Under the pieces are notes generated by a model. It ran no database searches and had not been told where the DNA came from. It saw only the letters and a list, made by a program, of their open reading frames with translations. Position numbers and translations under genes: made by a program. From NCBI RefSeq assembly GCF_030064895.1, contig NZ_JASJEB010000016.1:1-59018 (forward strand): a DNA stretch of 59,018 bases, read 5' to 3'. Origin of the DNA: Crocosphaera sp. GTDB lineage: Bacteria; Cyanobacteriota; Cyanobacteriia; Cyanobacteriales; Microcystaceae. Positions 23,905-30,461 of the stretch are shown piece by piece (the stretch's first letter is position 1; every line of letters starts with the position of its first letter).

Positions 23905-24261
23905 ATGTCTTTTCTGAAAATTACTAAACAATGTCCGAAATGTCCTTGGAGAAAAGGTACTAATCCTTTCGATATTCCAGGAGGATACAGTCTAGAAAAA
24001 CACCAAGCATTGGAGACAACTATTGCTCCCCAAAACCCCACTTTAGAAGATTACTTTGGCATTCATTCTAAACCTTTTGTAGTGATGAATTGTCATGAAC
24101 ATGATTCAAGTGATCAAGTTCCATGTGTGGGATGGGTTTGCAATCAAGTAAAAAACAATAATCTTCAATTACGATTAGTTTTGATCGAAGATCCAAAAGT
24201 TAATCAACTGGAAGTCGTTGGAGAACAGCATGATATTTTTGAGGATACAATCCCAAATTAA
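23905..24261 (+). CDS. DUF6283-like cysteine-rich phage protein
   Basis: A 118-aa protein with CPKCPWRKGTNPFDIPGG near the N-terminus, then a conserved CHEHD and PCVGWVCNQ. This C-x-x-CPWR ... P-GG ... CH ... C-x-GW order is the signature of DUF6283, a small phage and prophage family of unknown function that probably binds metal. A strong ribosome binding site, AAAGGAG, lies at 23892-23898. A terminator follows at 24288. Confidence 0.7.
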   Translation: MSFLKITKQCPKCPWRKGTNPFDIPGGYSLEKHQALETTIAPQNPTLEDYFGIHSKPFVVMNCHEHDSSDQVPCVGWVCNQVKNNNLQLRLVLIEDPKVNQLEVVGEQHDIFEDTIPN

Positions 24262-24287
24262 TTTTACTGTCTAATTTTTACATTTTT

Positions 24288-24323
24288 AAAACCATTAAGC
24301 AATTACTGCTTAATGGTTTTTTA
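24288..24323 (+). terminator. terminator after the DUF6283-like gene
   Basis: AAAACCATTAAGCA and TGCTTAATGGTTTT form a perfect 14-bp stem with a 5-base loop, followed by TTATT. It closes the operon running from 22.1 to 24.3 kb. Confidence 0.85.
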
Positions 24324-24375
24324 TTGTCAAATACCAAGCAATGATAAAATTAAGGTGTTGTCATAGGAGCAAGCA

Positions 24376-24495
24376 ATGGAAACTTTTACTGATGGACAAA
24401 TAGAACAAATAATACAAATATCAAATATGGCACATCTCATACTTGTGAGGTACATAGATGATCTCTTTGAGGCAGGAGTTAGGTGTACCTCATGA
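24376..24495 (+). CDS. small ORF, 39 aa
   Basis: ATG 24376 is preceded by AGGAG at 24365-24369. The product starts METFTDGQIEQIIQISNMAH and ends FEAGVRCTS. It is acidic and probably helical. It sits in the 366-base gap between the DUF6283-like and ArdA-like genes. The good ribosome binding site is the main support; no homologue is recognised. Confidence 0.4.
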   Translation: METFTDGQIEQIIQISNMAHLILVRYIDDLFEAGVRCTS

Positions 24496-24540
24496 GTCCG
24501 AGAAACGCTATAATAAATCTAATTTATTCAAAAAGATAAT

Positions 24541-24595
24541 CAATTTATTTATCTAAATAATACATATTTACTTAATTTAAATAAATTGGTATAAT
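24541..24595 (+). promoter_or_regulatory. promoter with inverted repeat ahead of the ArdA-like gene
   Basis: CAATTTATTTA (24541-24551) and TAAATAAATTG (24578-24588) are perfect inverted arms. They end just before TATAAT (24590-24595), which is 32 bases upstream of ATG 24628. The right arm overlaps the usual spacer, so the repeat could be an operator. Confidence 0.5.
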
Positions 24596-24627
24596 ATAAA
24601 TAGAAGTTAACTTATTCTCAAAAATAA

Positions 24628-25254
24628 ATGTCTGAAATTGTAATACTTTCAACAACAACAGGACAGCAAACTAAACTTGATTTTGACCCTAGTTTTCAGT
24701 ATGCTTTACTGGATTTTATTGAAGAAGAATTAAAAAAGATATTAACTAAAGAGCAAGTTGAGTCTCTTGAGGAGCAACTAAATTCAGTCAGTCATCTTTC
24801 TAGACCAGAAGCTTTAGAACAATGGAGAAAAGAAAGCCTTGATTGTGAAAAGTTATGGGAAGTTAAAATTTCTCCACCTGGCTTTACGGAGTTTCCTTCT
24901 GAACTTGAAATGATTCAAGCGATCGCGGAGACTTGTGAGGATTATGACAACAAAGTTGTTAGCATTTATGTTGCAGATTTGATAGGGATTTTAAATCTTC
25001 CTGATGCTTGTGAATTTAAAAACAAATTCAAAGCTGCGTTTATTGGTCTTTACAATTCACTCGACGAGTTTATTCTTGAAGAATTAAATCGTCAAGGTTA
25101 TATAGAAGCAATAGAAAGTCTTGAACCAATCAATCCTGAAAAGTGTTTTAATCTTGAGCATTTTAAGGATAGCGATTTTATTTCTCCTTATTTTTACAAA
25201 TCCTTTGTAAATGAAGAAGGTAGTGTCCAAATGGCACTTTTCCATAGAGACTAA
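24628..25254 (+). CDS. ArdA-like antirestriction protein (tentative)
   Basis: A 208-aa acidic protein. The C-terminal part resembles the end of ArdA: a KAAFIGLYNSLDEFI segment (ArdA has F-x-x-x-Y-x-G-x-(F/Y)-x-S), a helix, NLEHFKDSDFIS in place of FDYEAFARDL, and a closing ALFHRD like the usual VFR end. ArdA proteins mimic DNA and block type I restriction enzymes in the cytoplasm. The N-terminal half is Glu-rich (FIEEELKKILTKEQVESLEE), which suits mimicry but is not diagnostic. Overall similarity is weak, so this may instead be an unrelated acidic protein. It sits in a module that also has a DarB-like gene, another anti-restriction type. Confidence 0.4.
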   Translation: MSEIVILSTTTGQQTKLDFDPSFQYALLDFIEEELKKILTKEQVESLEEQLNSVSHLSRPEALEQWRKESLDCEKLWEVKISPPGFTEFPSELEMIQAIAETCEDYDNKVVSIYVADLIGILNLPDACEFKNKFKAAFIGLYNSLDEFILEELNRQGYIEAIESLEPINPEKCFNLEHFKDSDFISPYFYKSFVNEEGSVQMALFHRD

Positions 25255-25277
25255 AAACTTGTTTTGCGAATATTTGC

Positions 25278-25335
25278 ACTTTAAATATATTAACAAAAGT
25301 AGTAAAAATGCTGCTTACTTTAATATATTTAAAGT
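25278..25335. promoter_or_regulatory. 16-bp perfect inverted repeat
   Basis: ACTTTAAATATATTAA (25278-25293) and TTAATATATTTAAAGT (25320-25335) are perfect inverted arms around 26 bases that also pair in part. It lies between the ArdA-like gene and the next gene at 25397. It may act as a terminator for the former or an operator for the latter. There is no clean T-run after the stem, which favours an operator. Confidence 0.6.
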
Positions 25336-25396
25336 TGCTAAATTTTAGTCTTTACAAAGTTAAAAATAATTAGTAAGACAGGAGTTTAATTTAAAA

Positions 25397-26050
25397 ATGG
25401 TCACTCAAACACAATCAGTTACAGAAGTTTATTACGAAATGGGAAGTGACAAAGTAATTTGTGATGTAAATCCTCAAACATATCAGCCGATAAATTATCA
25501 ATCTGAAAAAGAATTAAAAGCAAAGTATCCTTTAGCAGAAAAAATGCCTTTAGAATTCGTTAAATTTTGTATACAAGAAGTTCTTGAAATTGTTTTTAAG
25601 CAAGAGCCAAAACTTATTACAGAAGAAAGATGGAATTTACAACTCAATGTAATGCTTTATGAAGATTATATATATTCTGATCTAGATTATATTAGAACTG
25701 ATATTTTTAAAGCAAAAGAAAGATTGTTTGGTGAATACACAAATATCTTTATCAAAGTTAAATTTGAAGGTGATACACATTATTACCAAATGAGTGATAT
25801 ACATACGTTATGTCATAAAGATATTGTTCGACGTTTAATAAGTTTCTTGATTTACGGAAATATTAAGCAAAACGCATTTGCAACTAATTATCTTTATAGT
25901 AATCGTAGTAATGAAGTCGATCTTTTCTATTCACCTAAGTTACAAATCAGAACAGAAGAAATTATTCAAGCACCTTGCTGTGTAATTGCTAATGTTTTAA
26001 GCGATCGCTCTCAATATTTTGTTGAAGAACCATCGCTTCCTAAAGAATAA
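25397..26050 (+). CDS. hypothetical protein, paralogue 1 of a tandem pair
   Basis: A 217-aa protein. Its start, EVYYEMGSDKVICDVNPQTY, then QPINYQSEKELKAKYPLAE, matches the start of the 26182 product (HVFYDMGSYHVADIVHPQTQ, then QPVDYGSLKKLRIYHPYAD). Both also share a central YIR/YYIRF strand, and both end with an APCC or SPCSF segment. They are tandem duplicates that have diverged strongly. ATG 25397 is preceded by ACAGGAG 17 bases upstream. The function is unknown; similar sizes and neighbours suggest accessory proteins of the mobile element. Confidence 0.65.
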   Translation: MVTQTQSVTEVYYEMGSDKVICDVNPQTYQPINYQSEKELKAKYPLAEKMPLEFVKFCIQEVLEIVFKQEPKLITEERWNLQLNVMLYEDYIYSDLDYIRTDIFKAKERLFGEYTNIFIKVKFEGDTHYYQMSDIHTLCHKDIVRRLISFLIYGNIKQNAFATNYLYSNRSNEVDLFYSPKLQIRTEEIIQAPCCVIANVLSDRSQYFVEEPSLPKE

Positions 26051-26073
26051 TCAAACTTAAATCATTTAAAATA

Positions 26074-26101
26074 AAACGAAATCTTAGACAGGATTTCGTT
26101 T
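26074..26101 (+). terminator. terminator between the paralogous genes
   Basis: AAACGAAATC and GATTTCGTTT form a perfect 10-bp stem with an 8-base loop, 23 bases after the stop of the first paralogue. The following T-run is short. Confidence 0.7.
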
Positions 26102-26181
26102 AATGCAGCCTTTTTACAAAGAAAAAGCCAGTCCTAAGCCTGGGAAAATGCAGAAGGTTATCACTAATTTACAGAAATAAA

Positions 26182-26799
26182 ATGTCCGAAACAACGAAAA
26201 CATACACCCATGTTTTTTATGATATGGGTAGTTATCATGTGGCTGATATTGTTCATCCACAAACTCAGCAACCAGTTGATTATGGCAGCTTAAAAAAGCT
26301 TAGAATATATCATCCTTATGCCGATATATTCCAATGGTGGTTTGCGCAGATTTGCTGTGACATCATGTCCAAAATATATTTTTGTACTACTTTTAAAAGT
26401 ACAACAGAAGAAAGCTATGAATTTGTTCTTGGAGCAGTTCCCCCACAAAGAAGAAATAGTTTTACAATAGATAGTCAACTTTTTTCATTCTTTGTCCCCT
26501 GCGAAGGTGTTTTTGAGGAATATGTTAATTACTATATTCGTTTTGATGACAATTATTATGTGATGGTTGACTCTATCAAACTTTCTGATGCACAGTTAGC
26601 AAAAAAATTTCAAAACTTTTTGAAATATAATATTAACACTCATCAAATGGGTTTCGCAGTCAACCTCATCTCAAAATATGGAATAAGCTTTGTAGAATAT
26701 CGTGAAACAGATCCAGATTTTTATTCAGAACAAATCGATTCCCCAGAGGGGATTATCTACTCTCCCTGTTCTTTCCTAACCTGTCCAATTACTAAATAA
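26182..26799 (+). CDS. hypothetical protein, paralogue 2 of a tandem pair
   Basis: A 205-aa protein related to the 25397 product over its N-terminal 45 residues and more weakly beyond. Visible pieces: HVFYDMGS, HPQTQQPVDYG, EYVNYYIRFDDNYYVMVDSI and a C-terminal SPCSFLTCP. It is aromatic-rich with no known motif. It has its own upstream and downstream terminators, so the pair can be expressed independently. Confidence 0.65.
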   Translation: MSETTKTYTHVFYDMGSYHVADIVHPQTQQPVDYGSLKKLRIYHPYADIFQWWFAQICCDIMSKIYFCTTFKSTTEESYEFVLGAVPPQRRNSFTIDSQLFSFFVPCEGVFEEYVNYYIRFDDNYYVMVDSIKLSDAQLAKKFQNFLKYNINTHQMGFAVNLISKYGISFVEYRETDPDFYSEQIDSPEGIIYSPCSFLTCPITK

Positions 26800-26801
26800 G
26801 C

Positions 26802-26829
26802 AAAAATACGCCTTAAAAGGCGTATTTTT
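26802..26829. terminator. strong bidirectional terminator
   Basis: AAAAATACGCCTT and AAGGCGTATTTTT form a 13-bp perfect stem with a 2-base loop, immediately after the stop of the second paralogue. Runs of A and T flank it on both strands. Confidence 0.9.
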
Positions 26830-26840
26830 ATGTATTCACA

Positions 26841-26942
26841 ATGATTAATTACAGCGAATACGATACAATTATTGTTCCTAAAAACCGGAAATGGCAATAT
26901 CCATCTGGAGCTTTTGCCGATCTCAAAAGTGGTTCCCCATAA
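26841..26942 (+). CDS. small ORF, 33 aa, between two terminators
   Basis: ATG 26841 to TAA 26942. The product starts MINYSEYDTIIVPKNRKWQY and ends PSGAFADLKSGSP. It is bracketed by strong terminators at 26802 and 26947, so it could be a separate short transcript. No Shine-Dalgarno or promoter is obvious. Weak support. Confidence 0.3.
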   Translation: MINYSEYDTIIVPKNRKWQYPSGAFADLKSGSP

Positions 26943-26946
26943 AAAT

Positions 26947-26983
26947 AAACCCATCCCAAGATAATTTCTTGGGATGGGTTTTT
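26947..26983 (+). terminator. strong terminator
   Basis: AAACCCATCCCAAGA and TCTTGGGATGGGTTT form a perfect 15-bp stem with a 5-base loop, followed by TT. It starts 4 bases after the 33-aa frame. Confidence 0.9.
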
Positions 26984-27016
26984 GCTTTATACATTGAAAT
27001 ATTTTGTTGAAATAAT

Positions 27017-27038
27017 TTTTAGTAAATTAATACTAAAA
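27017..27038. repeat. 8-bp inverted repeat TTTTAGTA...TACTAAAA
   Basis: Perfect 8-bp arms with a 6-base AT spacer, in the gap between the 33-aa frame and the end of the minus-strand PNK-like gene. It may act as a terminator for the minus-strand operon. Confidence 0.5.
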
Positions 27039-27109
27039 TCAAAGTTAATTATCATAAAAAGAAGCAATTGATTTTTTAGAAGGATAATAAATACCACTTG
27101 AATTAATTG

Positions 27110-28261
27110 TCAATTATCATTCCAAAGTTCCCGACACCAATCTCGATAAAGTGTTCCTGAAGATATAGTTCGCTTATAATGTTTTTTAGTATAATTTTGT
27201 ATTAATTCAATCTTCTTTCTTGCCGTTAGTTTATTATTCCAAAGTTGATTTTTTTTTAGATAATCAACAGCCTCTTTGACTAATTCAACAGATTCTAATG
27301 CTCGTTGATCATTAGTTTTATTTTCATTGACACGACCATCACCTCGTTTATCACTATTTATATTTACATCTGGGGATTTTTCACTATTTTTAGATTGATT
27401 AATGACTGACTTAGAGTCATAATTTTGAGTGAGTTTATCGATCAATTGATGTAGATTTTCTTTTGTAATAATTTCTTTTTTTAAAGCATCTTGTAACCGA
27501 ATTTCAAGAGATTTTAAACCATCAGTTTCTAAAGCCTCAAATGTTCCTAATTGTCTTTGACGAACTTCTTCTGGGACATTATGAACTGAGCCATAATTCC
27601 CTTCACAATGAATAATAGAAACTCTATAGTTGTATTTTTTACCTAGTTCAACATAAGGACTTAAATATCTTTTTCTAGAAAAAGTATTAGCAACAGAAAC
27701 ATTAGCTCCTGATTTTAATAGTTTTTCTGTTTCTTGAATAGACCAAAGATGAGATTGTTCTTGTAAATGTAATTGATATTTGCCATCTATATACAAGCCT
27801 GGGTAATTATCAGCAGAAATAACTCTATTTTGAGTTAATGTTTTAGCTAAGGTTGTTTTTCCACTGCCACTTGCTCCCCTGATTAAATAAAGCTGTTTTT
27901 CTAATTGTAAAAATTCATAAGTCAACCATAATAAATTATCAATGGGAAAAGCCGCAAATAATAAATTCGGATTATTGGTACTAGGAAAATGAGCCTTAAT
28001 TATTTGCCTGTGTATGATAACTTCTGGATATTCTGTATTTTTTTCAACAGGAAAAACTTTTAGAGTTAGTCTATAAGGGTATTTAGTTTGATTGCTTTTC
28101 ATATAATTAAAGGTAGGAAGAACAATAACTTTCCCCCAAGGGTTAGACGTTTTTGATAATAATCTCAAATTTTCAAAGTCTTTATCTCTCCAACGATACC
28201 AATTATCTGTACTCGAAAGACTGATAAAGTTTTCTTTCGTAATTGTTGTTACTAATTTCAT
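27110..28261 (-). CDS. N4BP2-like P-loop kinase (AAA_33, PNK-type)
   Basis: A 383-aa protein. A beta-rich N-terminal part (residues 1-125) is followed by the Walker A motif LIRGASGSGKTTLAKTL (about 126-142), RVISADNY, then GANVSVANTFSRKRY and NVPEEVRQRQ. This order is typical of AAA_33 polynucleotide-kinase-like proteins (N4BP2 type) common in phages, which phosphorylate nucleic acid 5' ends. The C-terminal third is low-complexity (Asn, Lys, Ser) then a basic helical region, perhaps nucleic-acid binding. It is probably in an operon with the WYL regulator upstream (40-base gap). With the RlaP-type enzyme it suggests RNA repair, as inference. Confidence 0.7.
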   Translation of the reverse strand: MKLVTTITKENFISLSSTDNWYRWRDKDFENLRLLSKTSNPWGKVIVLPTFNYMKSNQTKYPYRLTLKVFPVEKNTEYPEVIIHRQIIKAHFPSTNNPNLLFAAFPIDNLLWLTYEFLQLEKQLYLIRGASGSGKTTLAKTLTQNRVISADNYPGLYIDGKYQLHLQEQSHLWSIQETEKLLKSGANVSVANTFSRKRYLSPYVELGKKYNYRVSIIHCEGNYGSVHNVPEEVRQRQLGTFEALETDGLKSLEIRLQDALKKEIITKENLHQLIDKLTQNYDSKSVINQSKNSEKSPDVNINSDKRGDGRVNENKTNDQRALESVELVKEAVDYLKKNQLWNNKLTARKKIELIQNYTKKHYKRTISSGTLYRDWCRELWNDN

Positions 28262-28301
28262 TTATTTCTCCAGATTTTTTTTGACAATTGATAAAATTAC
28301 T

Positions 28302-29156
28302 TTATTCAATTTTTTCATATAATTCCAACTTTTCTCGCAACTGATAGATATGTTTTTCTTTCAATTCTAATGGGCTTATAATTGTGACGCTTTTATATTT
28401 TTCAATCTCTCTGAGAAACCAAAAAAACGACCAAATTTCCCGATAAACTTCTAAAATTGCTTCTTTTTTCTCCCCAGGCATAATTATCCACTTTTGTTTG
28501 ACATCGCCTGATTTTGTCTCGTATTTTTTTGTCCAATTACCACGTAATTGAAATACAGCTACAACAGTTCCTAAACTTTCCCATTGTCTCTTAGTTTCTT
28601 TAATCGCATTAATTCTATCAAGTCGAAAGCATCGATTGCAAGAAATCTGTGGATGCTCTGATTTTTCAGCAGTATTGAGGACTTTTGCTACTAAATAACG
28701 GTGTCTTTCGATGTTTTGAAAATGACCATAAGTACATTGAAAAACTTCATCTTCTCCTGCACTATTATTGTAGCTAATCTGAAAAGTTTGTTTTTTTGCA
28801 ATATAAGTCTCTAGTTTGTCGAGAAAAGGTAAATCAGATTTTTTTATCAAAGAAGAGATCGCTTCAAAGTGAACTTGAAGTAAAGGAAATTTTGAAAAAT
28901 ATTCTGCTAATGCTCTTGCTGCTTCACCGTGGCCTGCCTCTACAGCATCTCTAAGAATTTGTACTAAGGCATCTTGCTGTATAGGATTCAGTTCATAAGC
29001 TTCTTTGTCAAGGGAAATTTTGATTCCTCCAGAAGCGATTTCTTTTATTAATCCATTTATATTTGGCTTATTACCCCAAAAAAACTTATGTTGTTTAGCC
29101 AAAGACTCCAAAAAGCTTCTTTCCTCTTGTGAAAGACTAATTGTTAGATTTTTCAT
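28302..29156 (-). CDS. WYL-domain transcriptional regulator
   Basis: A 284-aa protein. An N-terminal segment (LTISLSQEERSFLESLAKQ, then INGLIKEIASGG) looks like a small DNA-binding or sensor helix bundle. A WYL-like domain spans about residues 120-205: FQISYNNSAGEDEVFQCTYG, ERHRYLVAKV and CFRLDRINAI. WYL domains bind nucleic acid or nucleotide ligands and control many phage-defence and phage loci. The C-terminal part is aromatic and helical. It is divergent from the 29307 gene. Repeated TGTGTAA sites in the shared promoter region are candidate operators. Confidence 0.72.
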   Translation of the reverse strand: MKNLTISLSQEERSFLESLAKQHKFFWGNKPNINGLIKEIASGGIKISLDKEAYELNPIQQDALVQILRDAVEAGHGEAARALAEYFSKFPLLQVHFEAISSLIKKSDLPFLDKLETYIAKKQTFQISYNNSAGEDEVFQCTYGHFQNIERHRYLVAKVLNTAEKSEHPQISCNRCFRLDRINAIKETKRQWESLGTVVAVFQLRGNWTKKYETKSGDVKQKWIIMPGEKKEAILEVYREIWSFFWFLREIEKYKSVTIISPLELKEKHIYQLREKLELYEKIE

Positions 29157-29218
29157 GATATGCCCTAGCTACAAAGGCTGGTGATAATTTTTCTTGTCTT
29201 AATCACACTATATCATAT

Positions 29219-29281
29219 TTACACATTTTTAAACAGAAATAATGTGTAAATGTTGACTAATTGTGTGTAAGTTAATATAAT
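29219..29281 (+). promoter_or_regulatory. sigma-70 promoter with repeated TGTGTAA operator sites
   Basis: TTGACT (29253-29258) and TATAAT (29276-29281) are separated by 17 bases, a near-consensus promoter for the 29307 gene. TTACACA (29219-29225) and TGTGTAA (29243-29249) form an inverted pair. A third TGTGTAA (29264-29270) lies inside the promoter spacer. The divergent WYL regulator is the obvious candidate to bind here. Confidence 0.7.
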
Positions 29282-29306
29282 GTAATTGTTGAAAGCAATA
29301 AAAAGC

Positions 29307-29699
29307 ATGGATACAACATTTGGATCTGCATTCTTGCCAACCCCTCAAGAAATCGAAAATTTTTCCACTAAGGTCAAATCTTTGATTCCCCACCAAAAAA
29401 TCACATCTGAGCAGCACTTAAAGCTTATTGATACGCTATACTATATTGTTCAGAGAGCCAAAACAGTTCTGCTAAAAAATGAGTTACCAAAGGATGAAGT
29501 AATAAGAAACTTAACTCAGATAGAAGGTTGCCCAATTTGGTTTGATCTTGATGAAATTTCGCAAATTGATGATTTAAAAGTCGAGGAAATTTGTCGCTTA
29601 ATTGAAGTTTGGCAAGACGGTCAAGATAACTGGGCGAAAGCGGCTAAAGCTATCACAAAAGAAGCTGACAAGAAAATGAGCGGACAAAATTTTAAATAG
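29307..29699 (+). CDS. hypothetical protein, 130 aa
   Basis: ATG 29307 is chosen over an in-frame TTG at 29286, which lies at the predicted transcription start. The product is helical (IVQRAKTVLLKNELPKDEVI, KVEEICRLIEVWQDGQDNWA) with a Lys-rich end. No family is recognised. It has a strong promoter that may be controlled by the WYL protein, and its stop codon is part of a long terminator stem. The DNA between the stop and 29817 holds only that hairpin. Confidence 0.65.
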   Translation: MDTTFGSAFLPTPQEIENFSTKVKSLIPHQKITSEQHLKLIDTLYYIVQRAKTVLLKNELPKDEVIRNLTQIEGCPIWFDLDEISQIDDLKVEEICRLIEVWQDGQDNWAKAAKAITKEADKKMSGQNFK

Positions 29700-29741
29700 C
29701 CACTTGCTAAACAGGAAACATTTCCTGTTTAGCAAGTGGCT
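29698..29741. terminator. 21-bp perfect hairpin overlapping the stop codon
   Basis: AGCCACTTGCTAAACAGGAA (29698-29717) plus one more A pairs perfectly with the complementary run ending at 29741, leaving a 2-base loop. It is unusually long and G+C-richer than its surroundings. The plus-strand side lacks a strong T-run, so it may stabilise mRNA ends or terminate in both directions. Confidence 0.75.
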
Positions 29742-29817
29742 TAATTTCTCTTGTTGAAGAAGTTAACAATATTTTATTTTAAGAAAAATGAAAACAACAG
29801 AATTAATCGAAAAATTA

Positions 29818-30204
29818 TTAATTTTCTGTATCTTTAATATTATAAACATAGTATAAAATATGTCCTTGATAAATTATATTTTCTCCCATGTTTGTTACTT
29901 TATATACTTGATTATTTACTCGAAAACGAGTAGTCGGTTCAACGGATAAAGGATCAAAATTGTCAACATTATTAATATAAAGGGTTGTGGAGTCAGATGG
30001 ATAATTGTCTTGAGTACCCAACAAAGGAATATTTACAGATTGTCCTCTTCCAATATGTCCAATAACAGTCTTACAGTTTAAACTTGTTTCATCAGGAATT
30101 CCTAAATTGGGATTACCAGGAATTGTTATTTGTTGACAAATCTCTACGCGATCGCCTTTCTCTTGCGCTAATTCTATTAATTCAGATTGTTTAAAAAATG
30201 ACAT
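29818..30204 (-). CDS. hypothetical phage-type protein, 128 aa
   Basis: A soluble, beta-rich protein: helical start KQSELIELAQEKGD, then TIPGNPNLGIPDETS and RFRVNNQVYKVTNMGENIIY. The pattern is like small head-closure or tail-associated phage proteins, but no motif proves it. It lies directly downstream of the tape measure gene on the same strand (257-base gap), which supports a virion role. The gap holds a hairpin (30326) and palindrome D (30393). Confidence 0.45.
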   Translation of the reverse strand: MSFFKQSELIELAQEKGDRVEICQQITIPGNPNLGIPDETSLNCKTVIGHIGRGQSVNIPLLGTQDNYPSDSTTLYINNVDNFDPLSVEPTTRFRVNNQVYKVTNMGENIIYQGHILYYVYNIKDTEN

Positions 30205-30325
30205 ATTTTAAAAATAAATGATATATATCTTTGATTTTAGGGTACTTTCTAAATAAGGCAATTTAGTTTAGATTATAGCTGAAAATTGTGAAAGTTTTCC
30301 ATTGCCTTAAATAGTTGGATTTTTT

Positions 30326-30347
30326 GCCTCTTGAGTAATCAAGAGGC
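30326..30347 (+). terminator. hairpin GCCTCTTGA-GTAA-TCAAGAGGC
   Basis: A perfect 9-bp stem with TTTCTTT on the plus-strand side and a run of six T before it. The T-run suits termination on the plus strand, yet both flanking genes are on the minus strand. Confidence 0.6.
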
Positions 30348-30392
30348 TTTCTTTATCCATAGTTCTTACGCTAAACATTGAAATAAAATATG

Positions 30393-30423
30393 AGTTTGGG
30401 AGACGAAGTTCGTTTCCCAAACT
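30393..30423. repeat. dispersed palindrome, copy D (core CGAAGTTCG)
   Basis: A 31-base hairpin with arms AGTTTGGGA and TCCCAAACT around the core ACGAAGTTCGT. It has the most complete stem of the family. It lies 39 bases beyond the stop of the tape measure gene. Confidence 0.88.
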
Positions 30424-30461
30424 TCTAGCAGAAGAAAATCAATTTGAACATTGTTGTTTTT

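Noticed and set aside
26757-26954. 65-codon minus-strand frame over the 26.8-kb terminators
   Set aside because: It runs through two strong hairpins and the end of a real plus-strand gene; no start signal.
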